In this document: positions 18,159-28,972 of the stretch, one piece after another
Layout: every line of letters starts with the position of its first letter
Numbering within the stretch: the stretch's first letter is position 1
Source of the DNA: Strigamia acuminata
Lineage: Eukaryota > Arthropoda > Chilopoda > Geophilomorpha > Linotaeniidae
DNA length: 64,000 nt
Assembly: GCA_949358305.1 (NCBI GenBank)
Contig: OX442320.1
Location: 6,898,259-6,962,258 of the forward strand
Reading direction: 5' to 3'
Notes under the pieces: generated by a model
The model's database searches: none
What the model saw: the letters and a program-made list of their open reading frames with translations, nothing else
What the model was told of the DNA's origin: nothing
Program-made: the position numbers and the translations under genes

Positions 18159-18934
18159 TTATAACCACGCATCCGACGCACAGCCATTTTGCGTCAAATA
18201 TGCCCGGATTTTCCGACCGTATTCTTCGTGGAGTTCGTGAAATGATTTTTTGATTACTGTGGGATTACTTTCGGGTGCCGAACACTCGTTTTCACTCGTT
18301 TTGACGGACGTAGGAGGCGGTGGTGCGGGTCTACAAGGCACGGGGGTATTCGGCGTGGTGATGGAAAGTTTCCTTTCGACCAAATCGACCAAAGTTTCGT
18401 CCGATTTGCGTCGATCGAACGGATTGACGCGCACTCGCGAACGTTGCGGTGCGATTGGTTTGTGCTTTTCAGCATCAGTTAACTCGTCTAATTGTCTCTG
18501 CAGCTCGGCCACCATTAATTTCATGTAATCGTAGCTGGCACACGCCAGAATTTTCATCCAAGCTTCCATATTTTCCTGCGTGTCGGCTCCAATTACGTAA
18601 GTGCGCCCTCCGTTTCCGTGGAATACAATTTTGAAACTGAATTGATCTTCGTTTTCCGCCAGTTCTGGATGTTTAAAAAATGTTTAAATTATTTGATGGA
18701 ATGGTGGGAATTTTGGATGGATTTATTACCGATTGTGCATCCTTCTAATATGATGAGTCCGATCGGTTCTTTGTCTGTTTTTTTCTCGAAATAAAAGAGC
18801 ATGTTTCCCTTTAAGACGAACCATCTTCGCTGAAAGTTTTTGTTTACTTCGCCTCGTTTTAGCAACCAGCCTGCTCTGTCGATCGGCGTGTCGCAGGTGG
18901 AGAAAAAAATCAAGTTTTTCTCATTGACTTTCAT
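18159..18934 (-). CDS. PHETA1: PHETA / sesquipedalian (PH-domain endosomal adaptor)
   Basis: Small endocytic adaptor that binds the inositol 5-phosphatases OCRL and INPP5B and acts in endosome-to-Golgi and recycling traffic. Two exons: 18,934-18,730 and 18,664-18,159, joined in phase across a 65-bp intron, giving 236 residues, close to the about 250 of the human proteins. Residues about 1-115 form a PH domain: TCDTPIDRAGWLLKRG, FQRRWFVLKGNMLFYFE, PIGLIILEGCTIE, RTYVIGADTQENMEAWMK. A Leu-rich helix follows (YDYMKLMVAELQRQLDEL), then a Pro-rich linker. The C-terminus SFHELHEEYGRKIRAYL matches the F&H motif that docks on the ASH-RhoGAP region of OCRL. Only one PHETA gene is seen here; whether it corresponds to PHETA1 or PHETA2 cannot be told, so the symbol is nominal. 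Confidence 0.9.
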
Positions 18935-19102
18935 TTTGTTTACGTTTGCAATGGCATAATACTGTCGGTTGTGGTTGATATATTACAATTGCACTTCAGG
19001 GAGGTGTTGAACCGTACTTGAACGGAAAAAGGCTGAAATTGGAGCGCTTTATTTATCTAACGGCAGATTTATCGTTACGTAATTATTGCTGGTTCGTACG
19101 GG

Positions 19103-19291
19103 GTGCCATCTATTGGATTTCGTGGGAACTTAATAAATTTGTACCAGAAAACTGGGCTGCCATCTATTGCATTTTGTGTGAACTTAATAAATTTGTACCA
19201 GAAAACTGGGCTGCCATCTATTGCATTTCGTGTGAACTTAATAAATTTGTACCAGAAAACTGGGCTGTCATCTATCGGCGTATTACTTTGA
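19103..19291 (+). repeat. about 57-60-bp tandem repeat, three copies
   Basis: Three near-identical units, each containing TGCCATCTATTG, TTCGTG, GAACTTAATAAATTTGTACC and AGAAAACTGGGC. A diverged single copy occurs at 21,473-21,520 (GCCATCTTATGGATTTCGTG then GAACTTTATAAG), so the unit is also dispersed. The open frames in it reflect the unit length and are not taken as genes. Confidence 0.8.
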
Positions 19292-19519
19292 CGTTTGGCG
19301 ATAGAACAATGCAGGAGCCAGCAAAACACGATTTGAGCGAATTATTGGAATTTAGGACCATTTGCAACTGTAAATTGACGTTTTAACGAGAGTAAGAAAA
19401 GAAGAAATACTGTATCGTAGTAAATTTGCTCAATAATTTCGTTTCGATGTCGGTAGAGTCCCACGTTTCGGTTTTGACCAGTCTTCTAGAAGTATTCAAG
19501 TTTGCAAACTCGTCAGAAT

Positions 19520-19731
19520 AATACTTCGCTCGAGCCACCAAACTTTCCAACAAGCCGAAATAGCTCAGTTGGGAGAGCGTTAGACTGAAGATCTAAAGGT
19601 CCCTGGTTCAATCCCGGGTTTCGGCAACGACATTTTTTTTTTAGTTTTAAATGCTTTTATTATTTATTCGAATTTATTTGCTTTGGAAAACCCATCGTAG
19701 TAAAGATTCAAACAAATTTACATTTCCAGAA
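19520..19731 (+). repeat. inverted repeat, left arm, containing a tRNA-Phe gene
   Basis: Matches the reverse complement of about 20,085-20,275. Similarity extends beyond the tRNA on both sides: CGAGCCACCAAACTTTCC upstream and CTTTGGAAAACCCATCGTAG then CAAACAAATTTAC downstream, with a more diverged T-rich part just after the tRNA. Confidence 0.8.
19554..19626 (+). tRNA. trnF-GAA: tRNA-Phe (GAA)
   Basis: 73-nt cloverleaf: 7-bp acceptor GCCGAAA/TTTCGGC, discriminator A, A box TAGCTCAGTTGG, anticodon stem TTAGA/TCTAA with GAA at 19,587-19,589, B box GGTTCAATCCC. No intron. A run of nine T starts about 8 bases after the gene, a normal Pol III terminator. Confidence 0.97.
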
Positions 19732-20084
19732 AACGGAGAACGAATAATCCAAAAAAAAATAAATTTATAGTAATTTATATTTAATATTTAATTTATATTT
19801 AAAGAATTTATAGTAATGTTAGATTTTTACAGGAAATTGCAGTGGAAAACGTGGACCACGCTATCACATGGGCTTCGTATTTTCCGCATACGTGGGCTTT
19901 GAAAAAGACACCAGCGCAAGGCAATTTGTCATCTCTGCATGCTGGGCTGTTAGAACAACGATGGCCGCTGAAAACTTAGGAAAAGAGCAGCCAAAACACG
20001 ATTCGAGCGAATTATTGACATTTAGAACCTTGATGATACATCGAGAGCAAAATATTATGTATACAGTAAGTGGGTGAAATTGGT

Positions 20085-20275
20085 GATGGTAAATTTGTTT
20101 GTTTCTTTACTACGATGGGTTTTCTAAAGCAAATAGATTCATATAAACATTATTTAAAAAAAAAACGTTGTTGCCGAAACCCGGGATTGAACCAGGGACC
20201 TTTAGATCTTCAGTCTAACGCTCTCCCAACTGAGCTATTTCGGCTTGTTGGAAGCTTTGGTGGTTCGAGTTCAAG
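20085..20275 (-). repeat. inverted repeat, right arm, containing a second tRNA-Phe gene
   Basis: Reverse-complement partner of 19,520-19,731, separated by about 350 bp. The flanks have diverged by substitutions and small gaps while the tRNA bodies look identical. Confidence 0.8.
20172..20244 (-). tRNA. trnF-GAA: tRNA-Phe (GAA), second copy, opposite strand
   Basis: Same 73-nt gene as at 19,554, in inverted orientation, with anticodon GAA, intact A and B boxes and a poly-T terminator on its own strand (the poly-A tract just left of 20,165). Both copies look functional. Confidence 0.97.
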
Positions 20276-20396
20276 CATTTATTGCGGACTGGGATGCATA
20301 GACGAGACCTTAAAAAGAGCGGAAGCATACACGAAATCTGGTAATTAAGAACAAAATGTTAGATTTTTACTTAAAATGTTAATTTTTTTTGTTTAT

Positions 20397-20870
20397 TTCT
20401 GCAATTTATTCGAAAACGGATGGATCGACGCCACAGGCCGATGCGGCAACTAAACGTTTGGTGGATCGAGCATCAACAGCAGCACGTCGAGGGATTCTGA
20501 CGCGTTTGCAAAGTCGATCTAGATCTAGTTTGCAAGTTACAATTAAACAATGTCAAAGTTGTTACCGTGAAACATCGTTCGTTACTCAACATTATTAGGA
20601 CCTCGAGGACGATTTGGAGGATTTTCTAGAAACAAAGGTCAGTCAGGGATATAGCTTTAGCAACAAATGCTCAACTTGCAAAGAAATTAACGAATATGGC
20701 GGACCAAATTGATTCTGGCTATGATAAAACTCGCGCATCGAAGAATGCGAAAGATTGATTGCATGAAAAAAATGTGCAGTTTGGAGTCCAAAACGTCTGA
20801 AGATGACTCCGTCGATTGGAAGCAACACCAAGAACAGTGGGAACGTTTTGTGGACGAAATACGGGTAAAT
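20397..20870 (+). other. unrecognised exon-like stretch
   Basis: Sequence of more coding-like composition than its AT-rich flanks. One frame reads AATKRLVDRASTAARRGILT; others read DLEDDLEDFLETK (about 20,600) and DWKQHQEQWERFVDEIR (about 20,812-20,862). The pieces are in different frames and could be short exons or the remains of a broken gene. I recognise no family, no start codon context and no clear splice chain. Low confidence. Confidence 0.25.
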
Positions 20871-21759
20871 ATTTATTGGATGAATTCAAATTTAATAACT
20901 AATGAGTGTAATTTTTATTTTTGTCTATCTATTCGGGCCAATCCGATGTGGCGAAGATCAAGTTGTTTCTCCAACTACGCCGAAACGGATGAAAAAGCCG
21001 GTGTCGTATTTTATTTTATTACAAGTTTATATACGTTAAACAAGTGAAGGTATTTGATATTTTTCTCACGGAATCTCGAAGCCGAATGAAACATCACCGG
21101 TATCAAGCTGGGTTGTTTTTGAAACATCAAAGTGCTGATGTGAAAACTAGAGTTCTTTTGTTCGGGTGGTAATGATTTTAAATGTTTTTGCTAACCGGGA
21201 AAAAAAGATTAGAAGCTTTTTCGTCATTTTTTGTGCCATTTATCTCGCCGTCCGATTAGCAGCATTTCTCTCCTCTATTAATATTAATATTAATAATATT
21301 ACGGTAAGTATTAAAATTAACATGTTTGTTCTTGCGTTAGGTGTTTTTTCACTTAAGTTTTACGTTTTTACTGGTTCATGACAATTTGATCTGTACTGAT
21401 ATTCCCGTATTAAAAATTAACGGATTAAACTTATCCAATATAATATTTCTTCGATTTATGTGAGAAAATCGATCTGCCATCTTATGGATTTCGTGAGAAC
21501 TTTATAAGTTCGTGGGAATAGTCCGAGATGGTGCCAGCGTTTGGTGGTCGTGTCGGGTCGAGTAGGTAGGTTGTCTGAATAACAACATCAACGTTTTTAT
21601 TTTTTTAATGTAATTATTTATAGATTGTTTTCTACCGATTTGTTAACACACCGCAGCGCTTGTTTTGTAATCGGACGAAACGAGATTAGCGGGCGCGTTT
21701 TTGCAGGACATGACTTTCCAGTGGTGCAATCAAAGAATAATAATGAAAATGAATTCCTC

Positions 21760-22208
21760 CTAGTCGTTGTTCCTCATCCGTTTCTGACCGAGACAGCAAC
21801 AAATTTTATTTTCGCTACAAAATTCCCAATCCGACCGGAAATACGCGATGCACACGCCCACGATGAAAACAGCTCCGAACAAACACGACCAGACGATGAC
21901 TTGGTTCAAACTGCAAGTTGGCAAAGAAGTAAATGGGAATTGGAGAAATAAATGAAGATGCATACCTTTGTTCTTGGAGCGACAATTTAACGCAACAGGT
22001 GGGGCGATTTGCATCGTTGCAGCAAATCTCGGTCGCATTGCACGAGTAAACGTTTTCCAAAACTTGCCACGGTATGTTTGGGTCGAATCTGCAGTCGATT
22101 GAAGCGATTGGTTTGAAATTGATGTTTTTTGGCTCGTTTGAGGTTGTTTTTACCTGAATGAGGCAGACAAGTGAGCAGAGAAGCGAGCAGAGGTAAAGCG
22201 GGCTTCAT
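21760..22208 (-). CDS. small Cys-rich single-pass membrane protein (VOPP1/WBP1/TMEM92-like pattern)
   Basis: Three proposed exons: 22,208-22,154 (MKPALPLLASLLTCLPHS, a signal peptide), 22,088 to about 21,967 and about 21,911-21,760. Exon 2 gives a short ectodomain with the spacing C-x5-CC-x7-CC (SCNATEICCNDANRPTCC). Exon 3 gives the membrane segment VIVWSCLFGAVFIVGVCIAY and a cytoplasmic tail with CCC. Exon 2 joins exon 3 in frame across an about 55-bp intron. The exon 1/exon 2 junction does not keep frame with the only GT and AG I can see (off by one base), so the start, an intron end or one base is uncertain, or the gene is broken. The paired-Cys plus membrane pattern resembles VOPP1, WBP1 and TMEM92, but this is resemblance only. 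Confidence 0.5.
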
Positions 22209-22616
22209 TTTGCACTTTTTTGGTATTTATTTGGGATCGATTAGTTGCTAAGTAACTAGAGCACTGATTTGCGTGTAAGTTAATGGGTAATGATTATTAT
22301 TATTATTATTATTATTACTGACAACAACGGATTTTTCTCTTTGTAGTTTTTATTGAGTTATTTTTCCAGTCGTGAATAAAATTTTCTCAAACGTGATGTG
22401 CGGGTAGGTGTTTTATTTTATTTTTTATTTTAGAAGAATTTTGTTCTATGTAAAAATAAGGGATTAGTGTTTGGAATAGTGTCGGTAGGCAACAGTTACA
22501 TCGCGAATTAATTGGATTTCGTAGTGCCAATATTTTTGTTCTGAATCTCATTTTTTGTGTCTATTTGTGTATAGTAATTTATGTATTTGATTTGTCGAAA
22601 TCCCGAGTTGCGTTCA

Positions 22617-22936
22617 TGACATTATCATTGATCGGGTTGATGTGTTTGTGGTTGGGTTTTTCCTTTTGTTTAGAATTGGATACCGTGGCAGGTGTCGCCA
22701 GGGCTGGACTGGGAACAAATTTATGGCCGGGAAATCTGGGTGTCCGGGCCACAATTAATGAAGTCGAGACAGGCCACAGCAGGCCGCGACAGGACACAGC
22801 AGCCACGGGCCACCGGGAAACTCCCGGTAGCCCGCCGGGCCAGTCCAGCACTGGGTGTCGCTGTGAATGTAGTGTTTAAAAATTCGAAACGATTAAAATT
22901 GAATATATTTCGTTTTATTGTTATTCCTTTCAACTT
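22617..22936 (+). pseudogene. possible small secreted-protein frame interrupted by a MITE
   Basis: ATG at about 22,617 opens a frame with a hydrophobic start (MTLSLIGLMCLWLGFSFCL), typical of a signal peptide, running into ELDTVAGV where the hAT MITE at 22,699 is inserted. The insert plus target duplication adds 163 bp, not a multiple of three, so the frame is shifted. Without the insert the frame would run on to a stop near 22,936. No homology recognised; it may be chance. Confidence 0.25.
22699..22853. mobile_element. non-autonomous hAT-type MITE, 155 bp
   Basis: Terminal inverted repeats CAGGGCTGGACTGG (left) and CAGTGCTGGACTGG (reverse complement of right end), 13 of 14 identical, with the CAG start typical of hAT elements. 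Perfect 8-bp target duplication GGTGTCGC at 22,691-22,698 and 22,854-22,861, the hAT signature. GC-rich interior without coding capacity. Confidence 0.9.
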
Positions 22937-23114
22937 TCACTGAATTTTGATTTGTGTTTATTCTTTTCCATGTCTTTTTCACGATGGATTTTGCCCGTGT
23001 GCATAGTATTGTCTGCAGTTCAGATAAAATTTAAGCACAAATCAATGAGCTCATTGGTCAATGCACAGCATCGTTCAAAATATTGTCTTTGATCGGCGAC
23101 AGTTGCATCGCGCT

Positions 23115-23240
23115 ACCATAGTAAACGCGATATTTTGTGACGTCATCCTTGGCATCGAGGTTGAGGCGAGTTTTGAATTTTACTTTACATGCGGGTTTGA
23201 TCAGGGAGAGCGAGGTTTGCGAGGACAGGCAGTCAGTGTC
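23115..23240 (+). repeat. diverged duplicate unit 1 with CRE site TGACGTCA
   Basis: Shares with 23,380-23,505 the ordered blocks CGCGATATTTT, TGACGTCATC, GCGAGTTTTGAATT, TACTTT, TGCG and GATCAG. The palindrome TGACGTCA at 23,138-23,145 is a full CREB/ATF site. Confidence 0.7.
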
Positions 23241-23379
23241 CGATTTGATATGTATCGATCCGCAGAAGCAAAGGACTTTTGCCGTGCATAATTAATTCCG
23301 GTCTGGTTTAAATTTTGTTACAATGTTAAGTTGTGTAAATCAAAGTGTTTGATAGCCCTCAATCCTCAACCCGCAGTCG

Positions 23380-23505
23380 CCGCGATATTTTATGACGTCA
23401 TCAAACGCAGTGAAGTTCACGCGAGTTTTGAATTCTACTTTGATGCGAGTTTTCAGGATCAGAAAGGCCTCGCGGAAGAGAAAAAGAGTCACGACAGATA
23501 AGTTA
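23380..23505 (+). repeat. diverged duplicate unit 2 with CRE site TGACGTCA
   Basis: Partner of the unit at 23,115; TGACGTCA at 23,393-23,400. No gene can be recognised within 500 bp on either side, so a regulatory role is unsupported beyond the motif. Confidence 0.7.
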
Positions 23506-24139
23506 TAGTGAATTTTGTCGATATTTTTTTATTGATTTTATTAAATTTGATTTTCCGCCATCTGAGGGCAATTGTTTGTGACTAAAAGTTTTAGTTCGAC
23601 CGTAGCTCACGGATGGCACGACGGAGCTGGAAGCATCCCGCACGCTCATTAAATATTCAAAAGTCCGAGGCTTTAATTATTTTTTCTTCAGAGTGCAAAC
23701 GAGAAAGAAGTGCGGGATCAACGTTCAAGGTAAGCTATCTTTATTTAGTCTTATTATTTTTACAAATTTTTAGTTTTATTTTCCCCGCACTTAAATGAAT
23801 TAGTGGCTCTTTTTAAATTGTCGTATCTGTTTATTATACGCGCTCGTTGCTGCATATTTTTTTAACTTCTCCTATTTTTATGCTTTTATGAATTTTGACT
23901 TTGCTTTATTTTATTGAAAAATGTATGACATTTTGTACGCCATTATACACTTTTTTTGCTATTGTTTACTGATTTTTCTTTTCTTTCTGTAGGAGTATTA
24001 CACTTGAAAACATGCTAGGAACTTCGTCGGACAAAAGCACCGAGAGCTATTGGAAGTGGATTCCAATTTGGAATCCACTTCACGCACAATTTATTTTGAC
24101 TATTAAAATAAATGTATATTTTTTTCTACTCTGCCCTCC

Positions 24140-24490
24140 ATTTTACCTTAATCTTACCTTTCCTTCTTTTCTCCATTTTCCTTTCCTTTTCTTCTCCATT
24201 TTCCTTTCCTTCTCTTCTCCATTTTCCTTTCCTTTCCTTCTCTTCTCCATTTTCCTTTCCTTTCCTTCTCTTCTCCATTTTCCTTTCCTTTCCTTCTCTT
24301 CTCCATTTTCCTTTCCTTTCCTTCTCTTCTCCATTTTCCTTTCCTTTCCTTCTCTTCTCCATTTTCCTTTCCTTTCCTTTCCTTCTCTTCTCCATTTTCC
24401 TTTCCTTTCCTTCTCTTCTCCATTTTCCTTTCCTTCTCTTCTCCATTTTCCTTTCCTTCTCTTCTCTTCTCCATTTTCCTTCCCCTTTCC
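24140..24490. repeat. polypyrimidine minisatellite, mainly 28-bp unit
   Basis: About 13 copies of a unit of the form CCATTTTCCTTTCC plus CTTCTCTTCT, 28 bp in the core (for example 24,247 to 24,275) and shorter at the edges. Almost pure C/T on this strand, so it has open frames in several registers; not coding. Confidence 0.92.
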
Positions 24491-24499
24491 ATTAAAAAT

Positions 24500-25050
24500 A
24501 TCTCCCGCGTGAATTATCCCTCTATATATATAAAAGCAGCTAAGTCTTTTTTAAAAAATTTGCGATGTAGGTGGAAGATTGGAAATAATTGTTTTATAAG
24601 AAATAAAAGAATGCTATTAAAATACTTTATTCAATGAATTAATTTACAGGCTCAATTTACAAAATGAATTATTGGACTTAGCCTAAAAATGAAACTTACA
24701 GTGGAAAATGGGACTTAGTGAATATTTTTTTTACAATACAAAAATATTTATTATACATGAAATGATAAAACAAATAATTAGAAAAATTAACAATTGTAGG
24801 ATGGGATAATCCTCTTCGAAGTCGTCGTCAATTTTCGTATTCCTAAAGTGAAAAAAGAATTGAAAAAAGAATTGAAAAAAAACATTAATAATGGCAGACT
24901 CCATAAAGAAAAAAATTACATGCAAAATATACAATAAATATTAAACACGAATTTTTAACATAGTCCTTACGTGAAAAATCGTCAAACAATTAAACTAAAC
25001 AGAAATATACGCAAAAGATAAAAAGCAATAATAATATTCGGAAAAGAAAA
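24500..25050. other. AT-rich stretch without recognised features
   Basis: No gene, RNA or clear repeat seen. Confidence 0.6.
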
Positions 25051-25059
25051 GAAAATGGG

Positions 25060-25308
25060 AAAAAAAGCGTTAATGGCGGACTCGGGAGGGAAAAAAAGCG
25101 TTAATGGCGGACTCGGGAGGGAAAAAAAGCGTTAATGGCGGACTCGGGAGGGAAAAAAAGCGTTAATGGCGGACTCGGGAGGGAAAAAAAGCGTTAATGG
25201 CGGACTCGGGAGGGAAAAAAAGCGTTAATGGCGGACTCGGGAGGGAAAAAAAGCGTTAATGGCGGACTCGGGAGGGAAAAAAAGCGTTAATGGCGGACTC
25301 GGGAGAAG
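25060..25308. repeat. 31-bp minisatellite, eight copies
   Basis: Eight apparently identical head-to-tail copies (starts at 25,060, 25,091, 25,122 and so on every 31 bp) of a unit made of a run of seven A, then GCGTTAATGGCGGACTCGGG. No spacers, so not a CRISPR array. The identity indicates recent expansion or strong homogenisation. Confidence 0.95.
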
Positions 25309-26756
25309 AAAAGACTGGCTCAATTCTTAAAAGCAGAACAAAATCTATGCTCACTAAAACCTAAAACCTAAAACCTAAAACGGCGAATATTTTCAAAGTT
25401 AAAAACAACTCCACGCTAAACCTAAACATTCAATTAAATTTATCACATTACGACGAAATAAAACACGCAATGAATCCTAGTAAATAGTGAATGCAAAATA
25501 AACTCGAGAAACAAAAAAAATGAAATTAACTAAAGAAAAGTGAAAAACTTTAGAGAAACACTTACTCGCGAAGCAAACTCGACCGTTGAAATGAATTCCT
25601 TCTTCGCATGACATCCGGTGTCACATGTCACCTAATTTGCATATGAGACGATGTAACGTGACATGTGACGCCACCATTCACCATCCTACCGGCGATTCCT
25701 CGTATCTTATCACGTGCCCCAGCAACGGAAGCGAGTGATTGGTCGAGCATCAGGTTCATTTGCACGTAATGACTAGTGGCCGTACAACGTCCTAGCGTTG
25801 ACTTCTCGTAACTCATTAGAAGCAGATTAGAAGCCTCTAGGAGCCGAAGCGAGTGGACAGCTGATAACTTCCTTAACTGAAAGAAAAAGTATCAAATATA
25901 AATTTATATGAAATAGTACACACTTAATGCAGGCACATTTTATTTTAATTTTCTTTAGGCACGCGCTTCAACACAACTGGCCAGGACAAAAACTAGCAAA
26001 GGTAAGTATATTTAATTTTTTATGCAGGCTCTACTTTATATTAAAACAAATCTCTTTTCTATTTAGAATACGCGGACGAATAGCGACGTAAAGAAGCGAA
26101 TAAAACAACAAGACAAGTAACATTGCACTTTAAAAATTAAAATTGTAATATGTAACTCAAAATTCGGAAATAAAATTAAAAATTGAAACAATAAACACAA
26201 ACTTACAAAATGTTTATTTAAAAAAACAAAATGCGCCGCAAATTTTTTCATCAAAAAACAAAACAAAAAATATACCCAAAAAAAGCTTTTCCCCAGGTTT
26301 AAGCTGAAAAAAGGACAGCTACCACTCATGACCCGGAAAACCCAGTTAAGCCACAGTGCCTGCATGTTTGAAGGGCCAGGACCTAGGGGCCCAATCCTAG
26401 GCCCTGGAAAATAATCTTACCTTAGTCTTCTTGATGTCTTCAGCCTCGTCCTTGTCCTTCCTGTCTGGTGTTGTCCCTAAATCTGAAATAAAATATAAAA
26501 AAAGCACAAATACATTAAACCTAACAGAGATAAACGCACAACGAAAAAATAATTCAAATACAAGAAATTACCGTAAAAAACATTACAAAGAATTTAAATA
26601 GAATAAAATTCAAATAATTCAGTATAAAATATAAAAGAAAAGCTTCGTCGTGTTCTTCGCCTAAACTGGTGCACCACGTAGTCTTCGTCTTCGTACATAG
26701 CGAAAAGATAATGGCGGTCTTCTTAACTCCGGGTTGCATAAACTAACGAAAATGAG

Positions 26757-26915
26757 AAAAATTAACGGCGAGATAAGTTAAAAATAATTAACGGCGAGAT
26801 AAGTTAAGAATAATTAATGGCGAGATAAGTTGAGAAAAATTAATGGCGAGATAAGTTGAGAAAAATTAACGGCGGATAAGTTGAGAAAACGGCGAGATAA
26901 GTTAAGAAAATTCTA
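26757..26915. repeat. about 27-bp minisatellite, six degenerate copies
   Basis: Repeats of TTAACGGCGAGATAAGTTAA followed by a few A, with TTAATGG and AAGTTGAG variants. The shared TTAATGGCG core also occurs in the 31-bp array at 25,060. Confidence 0.85.
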
Positions 26916-26919
26916 GAAA

Positions 26920-28845
26920 ATAAAATAAAATGTACCGATACGATATGCACGCAAAAGGCCGTGGAAAACAAGGAAAAAGAAACGAAAACTCAAGACTAAT
27001 AGTACACGATTAAATTAAACTATTAAATGGATTTAATTAAATAAAAACTTACCGCTATGAATCAAATACGTGAGGCGGTGTCCGCTGCGTCGAGTCTCGT
27101 TGGCATTGTTCGAAAACAAAATGGCCGAACAATGGAAAGAATTGAGGAATAATTAATGAAAAGATTCCATCGAAGAAAACCGCTTCATTCTCGCTCAAAC
27201 TTCACGAATATTTAATGAGCTGTTCCGGGCGAAAAACGCCGATTTCTCGCTCAGACTTGACGAATATTTAATGAGCTGTTTCGAACGGTTTGAATATTTA
27301 ATGAGTCTGCCATACTTCCGGAAAGCCTTCGCCATTTTCGCAATAGGTGGCGTGCCCAATCTACCCAAATTATAATTACATCATCAAATAATAACTCAAA
27401 TAATAATTACATCCACAGTTCCAAATATCTTTATTTTCCATGCGCTAACATTAACATGTATCGAAAAAATAAGAAATAAATTTGTTTTGATTCACTACAA
27501 AAAGCGCTGACGCCATCTCGCGCTATTCCAACGAACTTTGTAATTTCCTGCCAATTCACAATAGAAGGCACGACAACCGCGAGCGGGTTATTCCAAGAAA
27601 TAATTCAGATCACCAGAATGCAAAATAGAGAAAAAAAATTCCTTATGATAATAAGTAGACATGCTTTAGCAATCAAAACATAGCATTCACGTATAATAGT
27701 TGATAAGAAAACTGCACAAAAAATACTTTCATTGCAACTCAACACACCACTTAATTCATAGCCTTCACTGCTGCATTTACTCTACTAAAAAGTTTATCTT
27801 TGATCAATTCTGTATCATTTTTCATAAAACATTGTTGCTGTTAGATTTTTACGTTGTCCAAACGATTTGCCGAATTGAAAAAACTTATTTTCTCATCTTT
27901 TAATCTCACTAGTACTTCCATCTCATCCAATCCGCAAATGAAAAAGTATTTCTTCTTTATCCAGCAACTGAAACATGAGGTGTAACTTTGAGTACGGAAA
28001 ACTTACCTGCATTACACTTAAGCACTAAGAAATGAACCAGAGATGATTATTTTTGCGATGGCGATGTATCTCGTAGAATTGCGTAACATGTAGATATGTT
28101 GGTGTGAAAACTAATTCTACAATTTTTATTTTAAAATTGGATTCCACCTTCTGTAACCTGCGCAGAAAATGCCCCATCGTAGACTGTATTCCCCACTTAG
28201 CAATGTGTAAAACTAAAATCCCCTCGATATTTTTCAAAATTGCTTAGTTGTCAATTGCGGTTGCCGATATTTTTCCAAATTTTAAACGCTTCTGTCATCT
28301 TGAAAGTCCTGAGTGGTAAACGAAGAATTGTGTTTTTTTGGCCAAAGTTCTTCCATAACATCTGAATGCAGAATTTCAAACTGTGGTTAACAACAAATAA
28401 CTCCTGGTTCAGAAATGGATCTCGCACAATATCGAAAGTTTTAAAGCTAACTTTCGAAAGAAATAAACAGATTCATCGTCGCTTGATTGAAACCATGACA
28501 AAATATCCCGAGATATTTACTGTAAGAAATGTTTGCAACCTCATCGGATTATAGCAACTGTAGAATGATTGTTGGTTGTACTGCTTTTTCTGGCTTCATG
28601 CATCTTCCCAGATTTAACAAGTGTTTCTACTGACAAGTGAGTGCGGTATTTCGTGGTTGAGTTTAGCAGCCATTTCCAAGCGAACCAATATTTCTTGAAC
28701 TTCTTGTTAATGGAATATGCCGTGCACAAATTTTCTTTTATCGACTCTTGGAGATATCATTGTGTTTAGACTTGTTTGTAATGACGTGCCTAATTTTTTT
28801 GTTTTTTTCCCGTAAAATATCAGAAAGGAATATTACAACAAGAAT
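26920..28845. other. AT-rich intergenic stretch
   Basis: No gene recognised. Near 27,190-27,310 the phrase GAATATTTAATGAG occurs three times (twice as CGAATATTTAATGAGCTGTT), and its reverse complement form CTCATTAAATATTC is at about 23,645, which suggests dispersed repeat remnants. Confidence 0.5.
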
Positions 28846-28848
28846 GAT

Positions 28849-28960
28849 ATTCGGTAATTTTTGATAGTTGATTACTCAGATCCAACTCTGAGTTTGTCGA
28901 GTAACTGCATCAGAAATATAATTAGATTATCAGTCATCAGTGCAGTCTTCTAGTCTTCTA
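28849..28960 (+). repeat. local direct repeat, copy 1
   Basis: Nearly identical to 29,147-29,255: TTCGGTAATTTTTGATAG, GATCCAACTCTGAGTTTGTC, ATCAGTCATCAGTGCAGTCT. Confidence 0.85.
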
Positions 28961-28972
28961 GCCTTCTAGCCT

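Noticed and set aside
19018-19386. 122-residue frame with an internal repeat
   Set aside because: It translates the 57-60-bp tandem repeat; no homology, splice or start support.
20264-20275. GGTTCGAGTTC as a B box of a third tRNA
   Set aside because: No A box or cloverleaf can be built around it; it belongs to the flank of the inverted repeat.
24112-24512. Open frames on both strands of the polypyrimidine tract
   Set aside because: Simple-sequence artefact of a 28-bp C/T repeat.
25060-25308. CRISPR-like array
   Set aside because: Repeats are directly head-to-tail with no spacers, in an animal genome.
25560-25870. Possible exon near CACGTG and ATTTGCAT motifs
   Set aside because: Only short frames without family resemblance; single motif matches are expected by chance.
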